From Eremophila alpestris peregrina (lineage: Eukaryota; Chordata; Aves; Passeriformes; Alaudidae): 64,000 nucleotides of DNA. Position 1 is the stretch's first letter; each line of letters opens with the position of its first letter. The position numbers and the translations under genes are program-made. Below are positions 1 to 11,660 of this stretch, piece by piece. The stretch spans positions 11,768,514 to 11,832,513 of the forward strand of contig WMCF01000012.1 in NCBI GenBank assembly GCA_009792885.1. The letters run 5' to 3'. The notes beneath the pieces are model-generated. The model was not told the origin of the DNA and ran no database searches. It saw only the letters and a program-made list of their open reading frames with translations.

Positions 1-3000
1 GGCAAAGTTCTAGATACAACATCAGAATATAGACGTGCACAATTCATAATCCTGAATGCAAATGAACATGCAATTGTATATTTTCTTTGTTTTTCTGAAA
101 TACCTGTATGGGACTGGCTGCATTTGGTACAAGAGAACAGTAGCCTAGCCCTGAGCAACTACCTTAGGGCATCCAAAAGGCATAAGCCACCTATGGTTAG
201 GCAACTAAAACTTGAACCCATTGGTTAAAGACAGTGTCATCTGACTCAGCACTGAACCAGAGACCTGACTGACATTGACTGTTGCTGAGGATTTCTTCTA
301 TTCCTGTTATCCATCTTCTACCCTCACTTCCCTTCCTTCCTCATCCTGCACCTTCTAACAATTCCTTTTTTCTTAATAGACGATGAAACATAAATTGCAA
401 TTTTATTTTTTTACAAAGCCTGATTAAGTAACCAAGAAATGTTTGGTTAAAGAAATGTCACAATTCACCTTCTTTAATTTGTTCAGCATTGATAATTGAT
501 AAAATTAACAGAACATGAATATTCATGAGCTTCCTTCTACTTCCCCATTCCGTTCTCAAGCCAGCCAAAACCTGTCAGAGCAGTGGAGGGGGAAAAAGAG
601 ATTTAATCTTATAACTGCACTTCAGTGTTACTTAAACATACTAACACACTTAAACTCATCCCAAAATTCATAAATGTCCACCTTACTGACTCTGTAGCAG
701 AACTCTATCATTTACTTCTTTATCTCTTCACCTACACTAGGAAGCATCTGATATTTACCTAAGCTGGAGTGCTCTCTTTCCCATTTTCACCAGTTCTAGA
801 AAACACAAAGTAAGTAGGTTGAGGACATCACCCTTAAAAACAAATTCTTACCCCAGAAAGGTCACTATTCTTAGGATCAGTAAGGGAAAGTAGAAATCAA
901 AATTATGAGCTAATTTAAACATTAATTAGACACTCTACCTGTGTTACAGCCTTCTGCAAAGGAAGGGTAGGAAAAAATGGGAAGTTGAGAAAGAGTGGAA
1001 AAGGCTGGTCTACATGCTGAGAAGAAAAATGATTCTGAGCACAGATACATTTGGATACTTTTAAATTTATGATTTCATGTAGAATATGACAATGAGAATA
1101 TCCAAGGACTGCATTTCCACACCTATAGGAACCTGTGGAAACCTAAAGTTGATGATGAAAAACAGATGCTGCAACACAATTATTACTGTTATGCCAAATA
1201 CAAAGACCACTTTTCTCTAATAATCCTAGAATAGAAAAGAAAGAAACAAAGAAAAACCTATAGGGGGTTTAAATGAAAGAGATTTTAAAATAGGACAAAT
1301 TATGCATTTTGATTAGGTCAAGAGAGCACCACAACCTGTATGAAAGCTGTTCAGAAAATTGTTTAATTGTATATTTTTTCGTAATACAGATTGCACAGAA
1401 AAAAGAATAACAACACAACAAAATAATACTAATAACAAAAAAAAAAAAATTAAAACCAAATAAAAAAACTCAAACCACATTTCCTGACCACTTTATTCCA
1501 TCAAATGGCCTCCAGCAGCTAGCATTATTTTTTTCCTACTTTGGCTCTTTTCTCCATTAGAATGAAAAATTGAAAACAAACTGCACAGGAAGCCCATTGC
1601 ACTTCGTTATACAAATGCAGAATATAATAATTCAAATTATTTCCCTCTTTCTCCAAGTAACAATTATTGTGTGCTGTTAATCCAATTATCACTGATAAAC
1701 TTAATTTTGCAGAAGACTTTCCCAGATATAGGTAGCATGGGTAGGAATATTTGGTTACCCAGGTGTGGTGACCTTCATACCTTCTGGCTGCTCTCGAAGC
1801 TTTGCTGTCCATTGTACACTTTCTAGCTGATGCATTTGACAAACAAATTTCCAGCCTCACTAACTGATTGTTGCTTCAGTGAATTAGCAGAGGACACTGG
1901 GTGTGCATGGAAGAAGAGAAGTCAAATCCACCCACTTTAAATCCTACACTCTGAAAAAACAGGCAAGTGAATTTTTGCAGCTTTCCAAGTCTAGCTGCCC
2001 AGCACTCTTAAGGGAAAAAAAAAAAAGAAAAAAAGAACAAGAAAGGAAGATTAGGACAAATTGTGTAAAAAAGCCATCAGTGTATCTTTTATTCATAGGG
2101 AGAAAGGAAAATTTCACAGAATATTTGTGCATAAAACTGAAGAAATGGCTACATTATTCAAGGGGGAACATAGGTTATCACTATATTAATGCAACAGTTC
2201 TGCTTCCTTCCTACTTTTTGTTAAGCACTCCACTTGGCATGCTAATGATGCCAGTCCAAGACTACTGATGCCAAATTTGAAATTAATGAGCTTTGCTGGG
2301 CAGATTTCTGTTTGTGAAGGAATACCAATGATTAATACGACTTTTCTATGAATGGCACGCACACAAATTATATTAAAGGTTATAGGCAATGAATTATTTG
2401 AAACTCACATCTATGATTTAAACATACCTACAATTTTCAGAAATTTACAAACATATAAAAAAGTTAGCTAAATTTTCTCTCAAGGGGAAATTCTTGGTAT
2501 GTTCTTAAATACCTTTACTAACAAATGTAGGATATTTCAGTAATAATGTTTTAGTGTTGATCAAACCTTTCCCAGCACATTTCTCCCATCACACAAACTT
2601 TTCTGGTTTCAAGGTTTCATCAAAATAGATTTCAAGTCTGATTTCTTTTGTTATGAATTTTAATATCCTAGCTATATGACAGTTTGGGAGATGGTTTGTA
2701 CAATTAATGTGTAGGTATGGTAACATTTTTATATTATGGTCAAAATGCACAATAATTAATAGTCAAAAACCACATACTTCCTTCAGGAAAGCCTAGATGG
2801 AGAAAAGTATCAACTTCAATTTTATACTATCATGTTTTCTGAAAAAGACAAAACTCTTTATGGTTTTCTGTATCTCTGAAGAAGCCTGAGAATGCCATCT
2901 GGCAAATCTTGCAACAGGAAAGGGAAAGCAACTCATGCTAAGACATAGACAGTGCACATGAATTCTCTGTGAACCCTTTCCACTGAGAACTGCTGATGCT

Positions 3001-6000
3001 TTGAGCTTTGCCTCACAACATCACAGCACATTCCTCTTAATGTAAAAGAAAATAATTCAAAACTGAGAAAATGCAAGACCCTGTAAGATTTTTTCTGAGT
3101 GTTAAATTGGTGGGATGGATATCCTTGCGTCATTTTACCCAAATGAAGGGCCAAACATAGTTTTGGTTTATCTTTTTGTTACTGCCAGTAATTCTGTAGC
3201 TACCTAAGTAAGAGTTATATCATTGCCCTCCCTTATACTTACGTGCAGGAATTCAAAGTATGTTGTGTTCATCAGAAATTGAATACAGAACTAGCCTTTA
3301 AGGTTAAAATAAAGTCCTTCAACTTAGATAAAAAATTCGCACAATAAGTGTTCTTATTTAACTCCTGCTACTAAAAATTAATATTATATATTAGATCCAG
3401 TCATAGTATGGAGAACTTTTTTTTTTTTTTTTTGCTAATCACTGAAGAAAAACACATTTGACTAAAAGAAGGAGCAAAGTGAGAACACCGAGCTACTTTA
3501 AATGCTGGTTTATGTAGTACAGGGTCTGGTGAGACTTCATGCCTTGTACCACAATGAAGGCTACATTTTAAGTGTGTAGGGGTGAGACAAAGAAAGAATG
3601 CGTCAAAGCTAGAGCAAACTTACTTTGCCTGACATACTCCCACATTGACTGTTAAACTGCTGCATGAGAATCTAAAAATCACTTCACTTTCAGACTAGAG
3701 CAGATGCAATTGTTCCTAGGTAGATACTTCTGCTGCAGTACCCTCGAGAATTACTGTTCTCAGAAGACAGACTGGTGCACGCTTCCAACCTGCTGCCACC
3801 AGAGGACCTTTATTCAGGTTGGTCACCTTAAATCAATCATCATCCTGAAGTAACCAAGCTGTCACCTACAAGAAGCTCACCAGCTGGGAGGGCCACTCCA
3901 GAAAGGTGAGTTAACCTTACCCACACAGTGTCCCTAATAACTATAAGAGCTAAATAATTCCACTTCCCATTAAGCCCATGAGTCCTCCTTTATGTTTACA
4001 GACAATCACCCCAGATGAAGCAGTTTGCTCTCAACCCACCTTTTCACTGCAAACAAAAAGCACATGCATTTAACATTTCACTGCCAGGCAGTGTTGTGCA
4101 TACTTTTCAAATGAGCTGGGTAATCTGAAACCAAATAAAAAGCAGGATCCTTGAGAAAGCGATTTCCTAAATGCAAGTGTGTATAGCTCTTTTTTTTTTT
4201 TTTTAATTTAAAAGAAAAGCAGAATGCACCATATGCACCAAAACATCACCTTACCTTTTGAGAAGCCACCCTGAAACATATGAAGAATTCAGTTGAAGCA
4301 GCTTTTCACAATGAGATGAAACTTAAACATGGGACTGCCTGATGTAGAAAACCACTTTTCTAGACCAAATATGTATACAAAGTAGAATATTGGGCCTGTA
4401 AAATGTATCTGTCTGTTAATTAGCAAGCACATGAGCTCATGCTGCTTACAGCTGGAACAAATCCCTCACAGCATTCTGAGGAAAATCGTTGGACTATTCA
4501 GAGCCTTCTTCATATTGCAAACATACACATCTAGAATTCTCCTTATCCAAACACATCTCCAAAATCTTAGTTTTTCTTTTCAACACAGTCTAAGTACATA
4601 ATTTGGAAAGTGCAATAGTATTTCAAAGAACTTTAAGGCATTTAAAACATTCAGCATAACTTTAAAACATACTAGTATTTGGAACAATTTCACAGTATTG
4701 CTGGCAGAAATTTTATAAAATTGATTTTATAAATCAGATTTTGTAATATCCAATCAGTTAAAATTTTATTCAACTAGATCATCAGCTTATGTATTGACAA
4801 AACCCCCTACTTTTTAGAAGTGGTTACAAAGTTGCCAATACAGGAATACAGAATGTAAAGACTACAATTTCTTGCACAACAGTCTTCACTTAATAAAGCA
4901 TATTTAACAGAATAGAAATGTAAGATAAATAGGACCATTTCTGCAACTATTGACAACAAATGAAAATAGATGAGTAATTCAGCCTTCATATTGACCATAA
5001 AAGTAGTACATTTGCTGCAATTTTCTCTTTATTGCTAGCTTTTCTGCTATTGTTTCATACTGGATCTTACCAATGAAGCTACCAGAATGGATAAACTGAA
5101 AATCAAACAGCATCTAAAAGCATTAAAAAATTATTAAAAATTCTCCCAATATGCATTCTTTTTGCCTGTGTGCCTGTTTCCTTCTCTTAGTCTTTATTAT
5201 CAAATATATTTAATTCTCATTTGAAAATTAATTCATGCCTACTCCCTATTTCCTATTAGAATTTTAAGTCTGTGTTTGCTGCTAAATATTTTTTATCATG
5301 ATCAAATATGTCCAAAAACTTACAGCCCAACTGCACTTCTTGTCAATACTTCATGACCCCATTTCTATCATGCTATCACTGTGACATAGGGTCCCTTGCT
5401 AACTGTGTCAGAGTTTGCTAGGTTTATAGCTGCAAAACTGCAAGGTGGAAAGTCCACAAGGAAAAGGGGTAACATAAAAGCTCTTTCAGAAACTTCTAGT
5501 ACTAATGACTTTATAATGCGTGTGTGGAAAACAAAACAAAATAAAACTCCACATATACAAGAATTCCAGCCCAAGTACTTTTCAATTTGATAAGTTTTAT
5601 GGCCTTTGCACTGTATTTTTTTTCTGTTTTGAAGAACACCCTGAATGTCTCCTCCTCCTGAGCCAGTTTCTATAGAATCCATATGGTGACCAATGAAGGA
5701 AAAAAAAAATTACTTTCCTCGAGTACAGCTATCAAAATCCAAAACCCTAAATTATAGAACATCCACATAAATGTCACCGTTAAATTTATATTTGCTGATT
5801 ACGAGGTCTTTTAAGTGATAGTTAATCAATAGAGTTTACTCTAATTATGTGGGATTCAGGTAGCAATCTGTTTTTGTACTGAACAAGTTCCGGACTAATG
5901 AAAAGTATCAGTGACCTTTTCCTAAATGCTGAACTCATCTGTTTTCCAATTAAGCCAACAATGATATCTTTGTTTCTCCAGTAGTTACAGTACTTCAAAT

Positions 6001-8973
6001 ATGTAGAATTATCACCCATATATACATAAGTCATCAATGCTGTGTAAGTTCTTTAAAGAGCACAGATGAACCAAGCTGACTAAAGCACCAGTGTATTATT
6101 TGATATTAATCACATTCCCCGCTTCAAAATAGTTTGTGCTATCGAGCAGCATGTTTGTGTACTGTCAGTTTACTCAGCAAAGCCACAGTTAGCAAAGAAC
6201 AAAGAAGGAAACACTGTCAAAATTTTTTCATCACACTTCATCACCCCAAAGTTTGGTGGAAGCTCACTATATTAAGTGATTAATATTGACAATGTTAGTT
6301 GACTTTGAAGCTAGTTACTGAAAACTAATGCAGGTATATAGTATTTTATTAGTAAGAAATCTTAAATATGCACATGCCAGAGGAATTAATCACTGATTCC
6401 CTGTAGACTGCTTATATATTTCCTCAGACCATTATCTAATCTGAATAACAAGAACAATTGCATAATAAACCACATTACTGCTGACACATGCAACTTTGTT
6501 ATATCAGTTATATATTTTCAAAGCAATAGGTGTTTTTAAAGTCCTCTCTTGTTTCTTCTGAATCAGATTGACCCAATTTGACATTTGCCTATGCCAATAA
6601 TTCAAGATTTTACATGAATATATAATCAAATACTATATGTGTCACACTTAATTGCCCTGATTTAACCCAGGTCATTTCCCAAAGTAGTACTTACAGCAGA
6701 AGTGGAGTATGTTTTAAGTAATTTTTCATATAAATTCTAAAGTATTGCCACGACACATCCTAGATTAAAGAAATCCCAAAGACAAATTATGAAGATTGTG
6801 CTCTAAACTAATAAAGCCATTGAGTATGTAGGGCTTCAAGTAAACTAAACCACAGAGTTCCTATCTGGTAAGGCATATTTTTTTTTCTTTTTTTTTCTTT
6901 ATCAAATATACACATTGTTAGATATTCAACATTGCTGCATGTTTAGGGCCACCTAGCAGAACTGAAAGCTTAGCCTAATAAACTTCACTGCATGCAGTCT
7001 CAAAACAGTTCATGCAAATTAACTGGATATATTATTTTAATGTGCTGTCCACAGGGAGTACAATACAGCAATGAGAAGTCAAATGTTACTAAGTCATTTT
7101 AAAAAAGAGGGGGAAAAGCACTTTGTTTTTAACTGAAAGGTAAATTCATAGTACTAAAACACTAACAAAATTCCTTACCAAGTCAGAAAATGTGTTATCC
7201 TTTAATTAAAAGTTCACGAGTTCATGGAGTATTTTTTCTGTCATAAATGTCAATTGCCAAAAGACTACTGTAATGCAATATGAAAGCCAACCTGATTCAC
7301 TGTCTCAGAACTTGTACCCTGTGCTTTGTGATTCCTTCCTAGCTCTAAGATTATGAATACCTGAAAGCAACTCTGAATGTCATCCATCTGCTACTGCAGA
7401 TTTAGTCTTTCCTGCCTGTGTCACGTTAATTTCCTAAATAAATTTTGTCTAGTTGTGACATAAACTAATTTCTTTACTTCATGAAGAAATGCATTTGATT
7501 TGACCCCAATAAACTTTCACTCCCAGTGACATTTATTAGTTGTGACTGATTTTAAATTACACTTGAAAGTGCAACATGAATTTAACATTTGGAAGTTTAA
7601 TAAAATGCATTTGTAAGTTCATGTTTAATGGTTTCTAATAGCACAAGTTTATTCTGATTAGGTGAACAGTAAAGACATAATATACATTAGAGCTGTTTAT
7701 TTACAGTAGCCATTATTATTCTGAAATTGTACTGTAAACCCAAATTTGCCAAGAATTTATAAAGACATAATTCTAATTTATTCTAATTAAAATCCACATT
7801 GTCCCTACAATAGATACAACACACAAAGAATGTAAATCCAAGTCCATTTGGCCGGAATAGAGAAAAAATGCTGAAATGCTATTGATTCCTTCCAGCACAT
7901 TCAAAACACCTGACTCAACTGTATTTCTACTGACATACCACTGAGGTTTTATTTAGATATTAGCAAACATGAGCAAACGTTTTCATTGACATACCTGTCA
8001 CTGTTATTTCTTTTCTCTACCTAGGAAACAGTTAACCCTCAACTACTAATGCTAGCTGTTTCCTTCAGCAGAAATGCAGCAAATGTCGATAACAGGTTCA
8101 CTGTCCCAAGAGAAATAATGCCTGCAAAAGTTCTCTTTCCCAGATGCAGATATATTTAGTGCTGAACAACACCTAACAGCAGACACTTCATGACATGTAT
8201 TTATATGTTCTTCATACCTTCTGTTAACTCTACAGCTCAGCCAGCAAACCTCAGTTCCACTGCTCATTACACCCTTTTTAAATGAGTTTTTGTTTCCCCT
8301 AGACCCTTCTCACCTATCAAAAACAGTGCCATCAGTACTTTTAAATATGCCCCATAAAAGCTCTTAGAAGGCAAAGCTGTTGTCTGGAACTGTCATCCTC
8401 CTTGGAAGAAAAAACATCCATACATTTTATACACATAAAACTTGATGAAAAATTTAAGAACTTCAGATATACAGGCTAAAAATTCTTACAGTTGAATGTG
8501 CACAAAAACACTCTTTACATCTGTTACTCAGGCACATCTTATATTAAACTGAATGTCCTGTCACCTGGCACTGCTTTGCAGGTCAGACCATTCTGCCAAA
8601 CCCTCCTGAGGGAGCATCTCTTTGTTTAGATTTTGTCTGTATTCTACAACATACCTACACCTGCACTGAAGTATGACATTATACAATTCTTGCCTGTCTC
8701 AGTTTCTTTAAACAAGTATTCACCCTCTATTTTCTTCACAAAAAAATAGCAAACCACTTCATGCACCTTCCCACTAAAAACAGTTCCAAGTTACCACAGC
8801 CAAGTTTCTCTCTGACCAGAAGGGTAACCTGAAAACAGAAATGCATGCACAGATATATACACAAGTATATAAAGATGTGTGTGTGTGCATACGTATGTGT
8901 GTGAATGCTAAGAAAAGATCTGGACAAGCCCAAGAACACAGGGACAGTAAGCAAGCACAGAGAATTTACTTAC
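1..8973. other. Non-coding stretch left of the candidate exon
   Basis: I find no supported exon, RNA gene or transposable element in this AT-rich stretch. Open frames here are short (111 codons or fewer) and show no family resemblance or convincing pair of splice sites. Low-complexity spots include an A-rich patch near 1385-1465, T-runs at 3417-3433 and 4190-4204, and a short TG-rich run at 8875-8904. If the minus-strand exon at 8974-9081 is real, this stretch is its downstream intron. A good minus-strand donor (AAAAG|GTAAGG) lies near 4255, but the only acceptor close to it would give a 16-nt exon, so I did not call one. Confidence 0.6.
8875..8904. repeat. Short interrupted TG microsatellite
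   Basis: A run of TG dinucleotides interrupted by CATACGTA. It lies about 70 bases downstream of the candidate minus-strand exon, inside its presumed intron. Confidence 0.7.
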
Positions 8974-9081
8974 TAATGCTGTCCACTCGGACCTCTTTGG
9001 AAACCTGAAGGAGTCTCCGCTTTCCCCTCCTGCCAGTCAGGCGCCGCGTTGTGCCCCTAGTCCACACAGGCCCAGAAGGAA
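8974..9081 (-). CDS. Candidate internal exon of an unidentified minus-strand gene
   Basis: On the minus strand a pyrimidine tract ending TCTCTCTCTTTGCAG precedes this 108-nt block, and a GTAAGT donor follows it (exon end ATTA). Two frames contain a stop. The third is open throughout and encodes about 35 residues after a 2-nt split codon: PSGPVWTRG, a very basic middle (TTRRLTGRRGKRR), then LLQVSKEVRVDSI. With 2 nt at the front and 1 nt at the end, the exon is phase 1-1 symmetric. It lies just downstream of the CpG island for a minus-strand transcript. The donor at 9658 in the island joins in matching phase. I do not recognise the protein. It could be an N-terminal or linker exon, a 5' UTR exon, or part of a lncRNA. 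A 35-codon open frame alone is weak evidence; the paired splice sites and CpG context are the stronger part. Confidence 0.45.
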
Positions 9082-9235
9082 CTGCAAAGAGAGAGAAGCA
9101 CATGCCACATCAGGCAGTTCTGTTTTGATGGGATCCAGCGCCGCTGCCGCTCGCTCCTGGGGGGTAACCCTGTTTTCGGAGCTGACTCCGACAAGAGTCA
9201 TTCTTTCAAAGAGTCCTTTTTTTTTTACCAGTTAA

Positions 9236-9265
9236 TTTAATTAATTAATTAATTAATTAATTAAA
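9236..9265. repeat. TTAA tetranucleotide microsatellite
   Basis: About seven TTAA units form a self-complementary AT tract at the edge of the CpG island, between the candidate first and second exons. It can fold as a cruciform and is expected to vary in length between individuals. Confidence 0.85.
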
Positions 9266-9295
9266 AGGCTTCCCGGGGCTCCTTCGCCCTAAAAT

Positions 9296-9484
9296 TTGAG
9301 GGGGAGGGGGGCTTGGGGGGGGTGGTGGGGAGGTGAGAGGTAAGGTACCTGCAACTCTCTCCGATGAGGCCGGCAGAGAGAGAGGGAGGGAGGAAAAGAG
9401 AGACGAGAGGGAGGAGAGAGGGAGCGAGCGAGGGGTGGGGAGGAGGGGTGTGGGGTGTGCGTGTGTGTGTCTGTGTGTGTGTGC
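9296..9484. repeat. G-rich, GA-rich and GT-rich tract in the CpG island
   Basis: Three low-complexity blocks follow one another on the plus strand. A G-run cluster (9299-9331) has four or more runs of at least four G separated by short linkers. A GAGG/GAGA block covers about 9375-9445, and a GT repeat 9446-9484. If transcription is on the minus strand, the template strand is the G-rich one. The first block fits the usual G-quadruplex pattern. Confidence 0.7.
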
Positions 9485-9657
9485 GGGGCGGGGGGCGCTG
9501 GAGCGGCTCTCGCCGCGGGTGCGGCGGCCGCCGGCTCTCGGTGCGAGCACTGCCGACTACAGGCGGGCGGCGAGCGGCCCGAGGGGGCCGGGGCGGGGGG
9601 CGCACACCCCGCGGGGCCCCGCGCAGCCTCCGCCGCCGCTCACCTGCATTTCCTTAC

Positions 9658-10033
9658 CGAGCCACTTGATGGCCGGCAGCGGCGGCGGCTTTCCCGGCCC
9701 CGCCGCAACTTTGGCGGCCGCGGAGCCGCGCCGCCCCCGCGGAACTGGGGATGGGGAGGTGCCGCGCCGGGCGCTGCCCGCGGAACTTTCCGCCCGGCGG
9801 AGGGCGAGGGGCCGGGCTGGGGGAACCGTGAGGGCGCGGCGGGGGCTGCGCCGAACCCCGCGTGTTGGCGCCGCAGCCGCGCAGGGAGCCCGGTGCCGGG
9901 GCGCGCTCCGCACCCGCCTCCCCCGGCGCCGCCTCCTCCCGCCGCGCTCCCCGGCGTGTGCGGCAGGAGCGAGCTCCTCGCTATTAATAATAATAAGCCA
10001 AATCTCCACCTTCCTTTCGCCCTGAGAAAACAA
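9658..10033 (-). CDS. Speculative first coding exon in the CpG island
   Basis: A minus-strand frame runs from an ATG at 10033 for 125 codons to a good donor, CTCG|GTAAGG, ending at base 9658. The last base is the first base of a codon (phase 1). This matches the two leading bases of the candidate exon at 8974-9081, so the frame stays open across the junction (AIKWL-V-PSGPVWTRG). A second donor 14 bp away (CAG|GTGAGC, exon end 9644) would put the next exon in a frame that stops after 14 codons. A third (CAG|GTACCT, exon end 9349) also keeps phase 1, through a different frame. The translation is dominated by Arg, Ala, Pro and Gly, as expected from any GC-rich stretch, and has no recognisable domain or signal peptide. 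It may be 5' UTR. Confidence 0.25.
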
Positions 10034-10698
10034 TTAATAATGCATTAAAATAATGCACGTTCAAAGCCACCGGCTGGCGATAATAAAATAATGTTACCAC
10101 TACTTAAGAGAGCGCTGCTGTGGATGCGGTGGCGAGGCACGTTTTCCTATCATTCACACCCAAATGTGAGCACACGTTCTGCTTCTGGTATTCGTAAGTC
10201 TCTTTCCCGTACCAGAGCAACTATCATTATCACCATCAAAGAGAAAGTCTCCAAAGCTGAGTGGAGACACCGAGTCCCCAGGTGGCTTCTGTGGCTGGGC
10301 TGCAAGGAGGGCACCCTCCCCCCTCTTCCGTTCGACCCAAACCAATCTCATCTCTTCTCCTCTTTTGCTTATACCGGTGGGTTAAACTCTGCGTTTGGCC
10401 CTTTTAGTGTTTTCCCTTCCGTTCCTCCCCTGACGATAGTTTGTGTATTTTAAATAAAGATTTCATTCTGCCAACCCGCAGGAAGCTTTTAACAAGATGC
10501 AGCTGAGCGTGTCGATATCTTATATCTTTTTACTGCTGCTCCGGCGTGTACATCAACTCCCAATTCCTTTCTTTTCTTCTCCGCCTGATACTGTAGCATC
10601 TGAGACGGCGGTGGCGACAGAAGCGGAGCACGGCTCCCGAGGGGGCACTTTTACTTAGCCCTCAAAGTATCTCCCAGCAATGAGACCCGTTGGAGCCG

Positions 10699-10750
10699 CC
10701 TCCCCTCCCTCCTCCCCCTCTTGCCCCCCCTCCCCGTTCCCGCTTCTTTA
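10699..10750. repeat. C/T-rich polypyrimidine tract
   Basis: Nearly uninterrupted pyrimidines (TCCCC, CTCC and CCCCCCC blocks) lie about 700 bp right of the CpG island. Such tracts can form triplex DNA and bind C-rich-element proteins. No specific function is shown. Confidence 0.6.
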
Positions 10751-11044
10751 CAGCGGAATGCTGGGGTGATAACTGTAAGGTTTCCAGTTCCACTGATAAC
10801 ACTACACGGTCTGAGAACAGACGGGGTGGGGGGAGGGGATTTTCGTTTTAGTTAAGAACACAGTTTTGTGTTTGCTCTATTTTTAATTAAGATTGTTCCA
10901 TAAATAGATCCCGTCGAGATTTCATTTACAAAGGTATTTCTAACTCTGGTCAACACCGTCTTCCAAGAGGAACGTTGTTAATCATTTGCCTCCCCACAAC
11001 AATGTGCAAATGCTTTTCACAGACTTTAAACCTTTTATAAAAAA

Positions 11045-11160
11045 AAATTTAAAAGGATTTTGTTTTTTGGGGGTATCTTTGTGTTCTGTGGAGTTTGATT
11101 GGGGGGGGTATTTTAGTGTTTTTCGGTTTGGGTTGTTTTTTTGTTGGTTAGTTGGCTTTT
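11045..11160. repeat. G/T-rich low-complexity tract
   Basis: Plus-strand runs of T and G (for example TTTTTTGGGGG and an eight-G run) with almost no C. It is a strand mirror of the A/C-rich tracts at 49356-49475 and 55401-55495 and resembles the G/T-rich patch near 26755-26850. Confidence 0.6.
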
Positions 11161-11369
11161 AATTTTCACTCCATCAGCATTAAAGTTAAACTTTGTTCAG
11201 TATGCCAGCTACCTCCTATTGATTTCTGGGGTCTGAGAAACGCTTTCCCCCCTCCTCCCTCCCCCCCCTTCTCCGGGGATTTTTTGAATCAAGGTGATTT
11301 CTTTCCATGATAGGCGTTTCCCAGCCCTTAGATGAGCAGTTCTATCTTGCTGGTCCCCTGCTACTCCGC

Positions 11370-11660
11370 AGGTGCTGAGCCGCAAGCACTGCCTGGTGCT
11401 GTGGCACGGGGTTAAGCCTGAGGAGCGGCACGGCACGGGCCTGAGCCTCTCCAGGAGCTCCCGGGGAAGGCCGCGGGGTGAAACATCCCTGCCGGGGCTC
11501 GGGGCTCGCCCCACGGCCACCGCACGGCTGCAGGTCGCACGAAGCCGCCCTCACGCAGCCCGAAAAAGGGCCAGAGGGGGATCTTCCCCATCCTAGAGGT
11601 GGCAGAGGGCGCGCCGTCTGCCTGCGGATGTGATTGCATCTCCGAGGTCCATCCTGCGCA
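11370..11660. promoter_or_regulatory. Second, smaller GC-rich CpG block
   Basis: A compact block with many CpGs (GGCACGG, CCGCGGGG, GGGGCTCGGGGCTCGCC, GGGCGCGCC) set in AT-rich DNA about 1.4 kb from the main island. Several short frames are open only because GC-rich sequence lacks stops. It could be an alternative promoter, a shore of the same island, or a GC-rich exon. I see no splice pair that decides this. Confidence 0.45.

Larger units (their letters stand above)
9120..10050. promoter_or_regulatory. CpG island, probable promoter of a minus-strand gene
   Basis: The sequence changes abruptly from AT-rich to strongly GC-rich with dense CpG, most marked at about 9485-9965 with many GCGC, CCGG and GGCGG motifs. 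It returns to AT-rich at about 10040. Avian CpG islands of this size usually mark promoters and first exons. The adjacent candidate exon at 8974-9081 points to minus-strand transcription, but islands are often bidirectional and I cannot locate a start site. The island also contains a G-rich run, a GA-rich tract and GT repeats at its left side. Confidence 0.8.
10051..11369. other. Transition zone right of the CpG island
   Basis: Mixed-composition DNA without a supported gene. A 120-codon plus-strand frame (10091-10453) shows no family resemblance and is probably chance. The region holds a pyrimidine-rich tract at 10699-10750 and a G/T-rich tract at 11045-11160. As promoter-proximal sequence it may contain regulatory sites that I cannot resolve by eye. 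Confidence 0.5.

Noticed and set aside
3818..3904. Exon-like block with acceptor TTTATTCAG and donor AAAG|GTGAGT on the plus strand
   Set aside because: Splice-like sites alone are common, it has no coding signature, and it is on the strand opposite to the candidate gene.
4240..4275. Minus-strand 16-nt micro-exon before donor AAAAG|GTAAGG
   Set aside because: Phase would fit the candidate exon, but 16-nt exons are rare and nothing else supports it.
9333..10025. 230-codon plus-strand frame across the CpG island
   Set aside because: Arg/Ala/Pro/Gly-rich translation typical of any GC-rich stretch. It overlaps open frames on the other strand and has no domain.
10091..10453. 120-codon plus-strand frame beside the CpG island as a divergent gene
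   Set aside because: No family resemblance, no visible splice or conservation support, and the length is reachable by chance.
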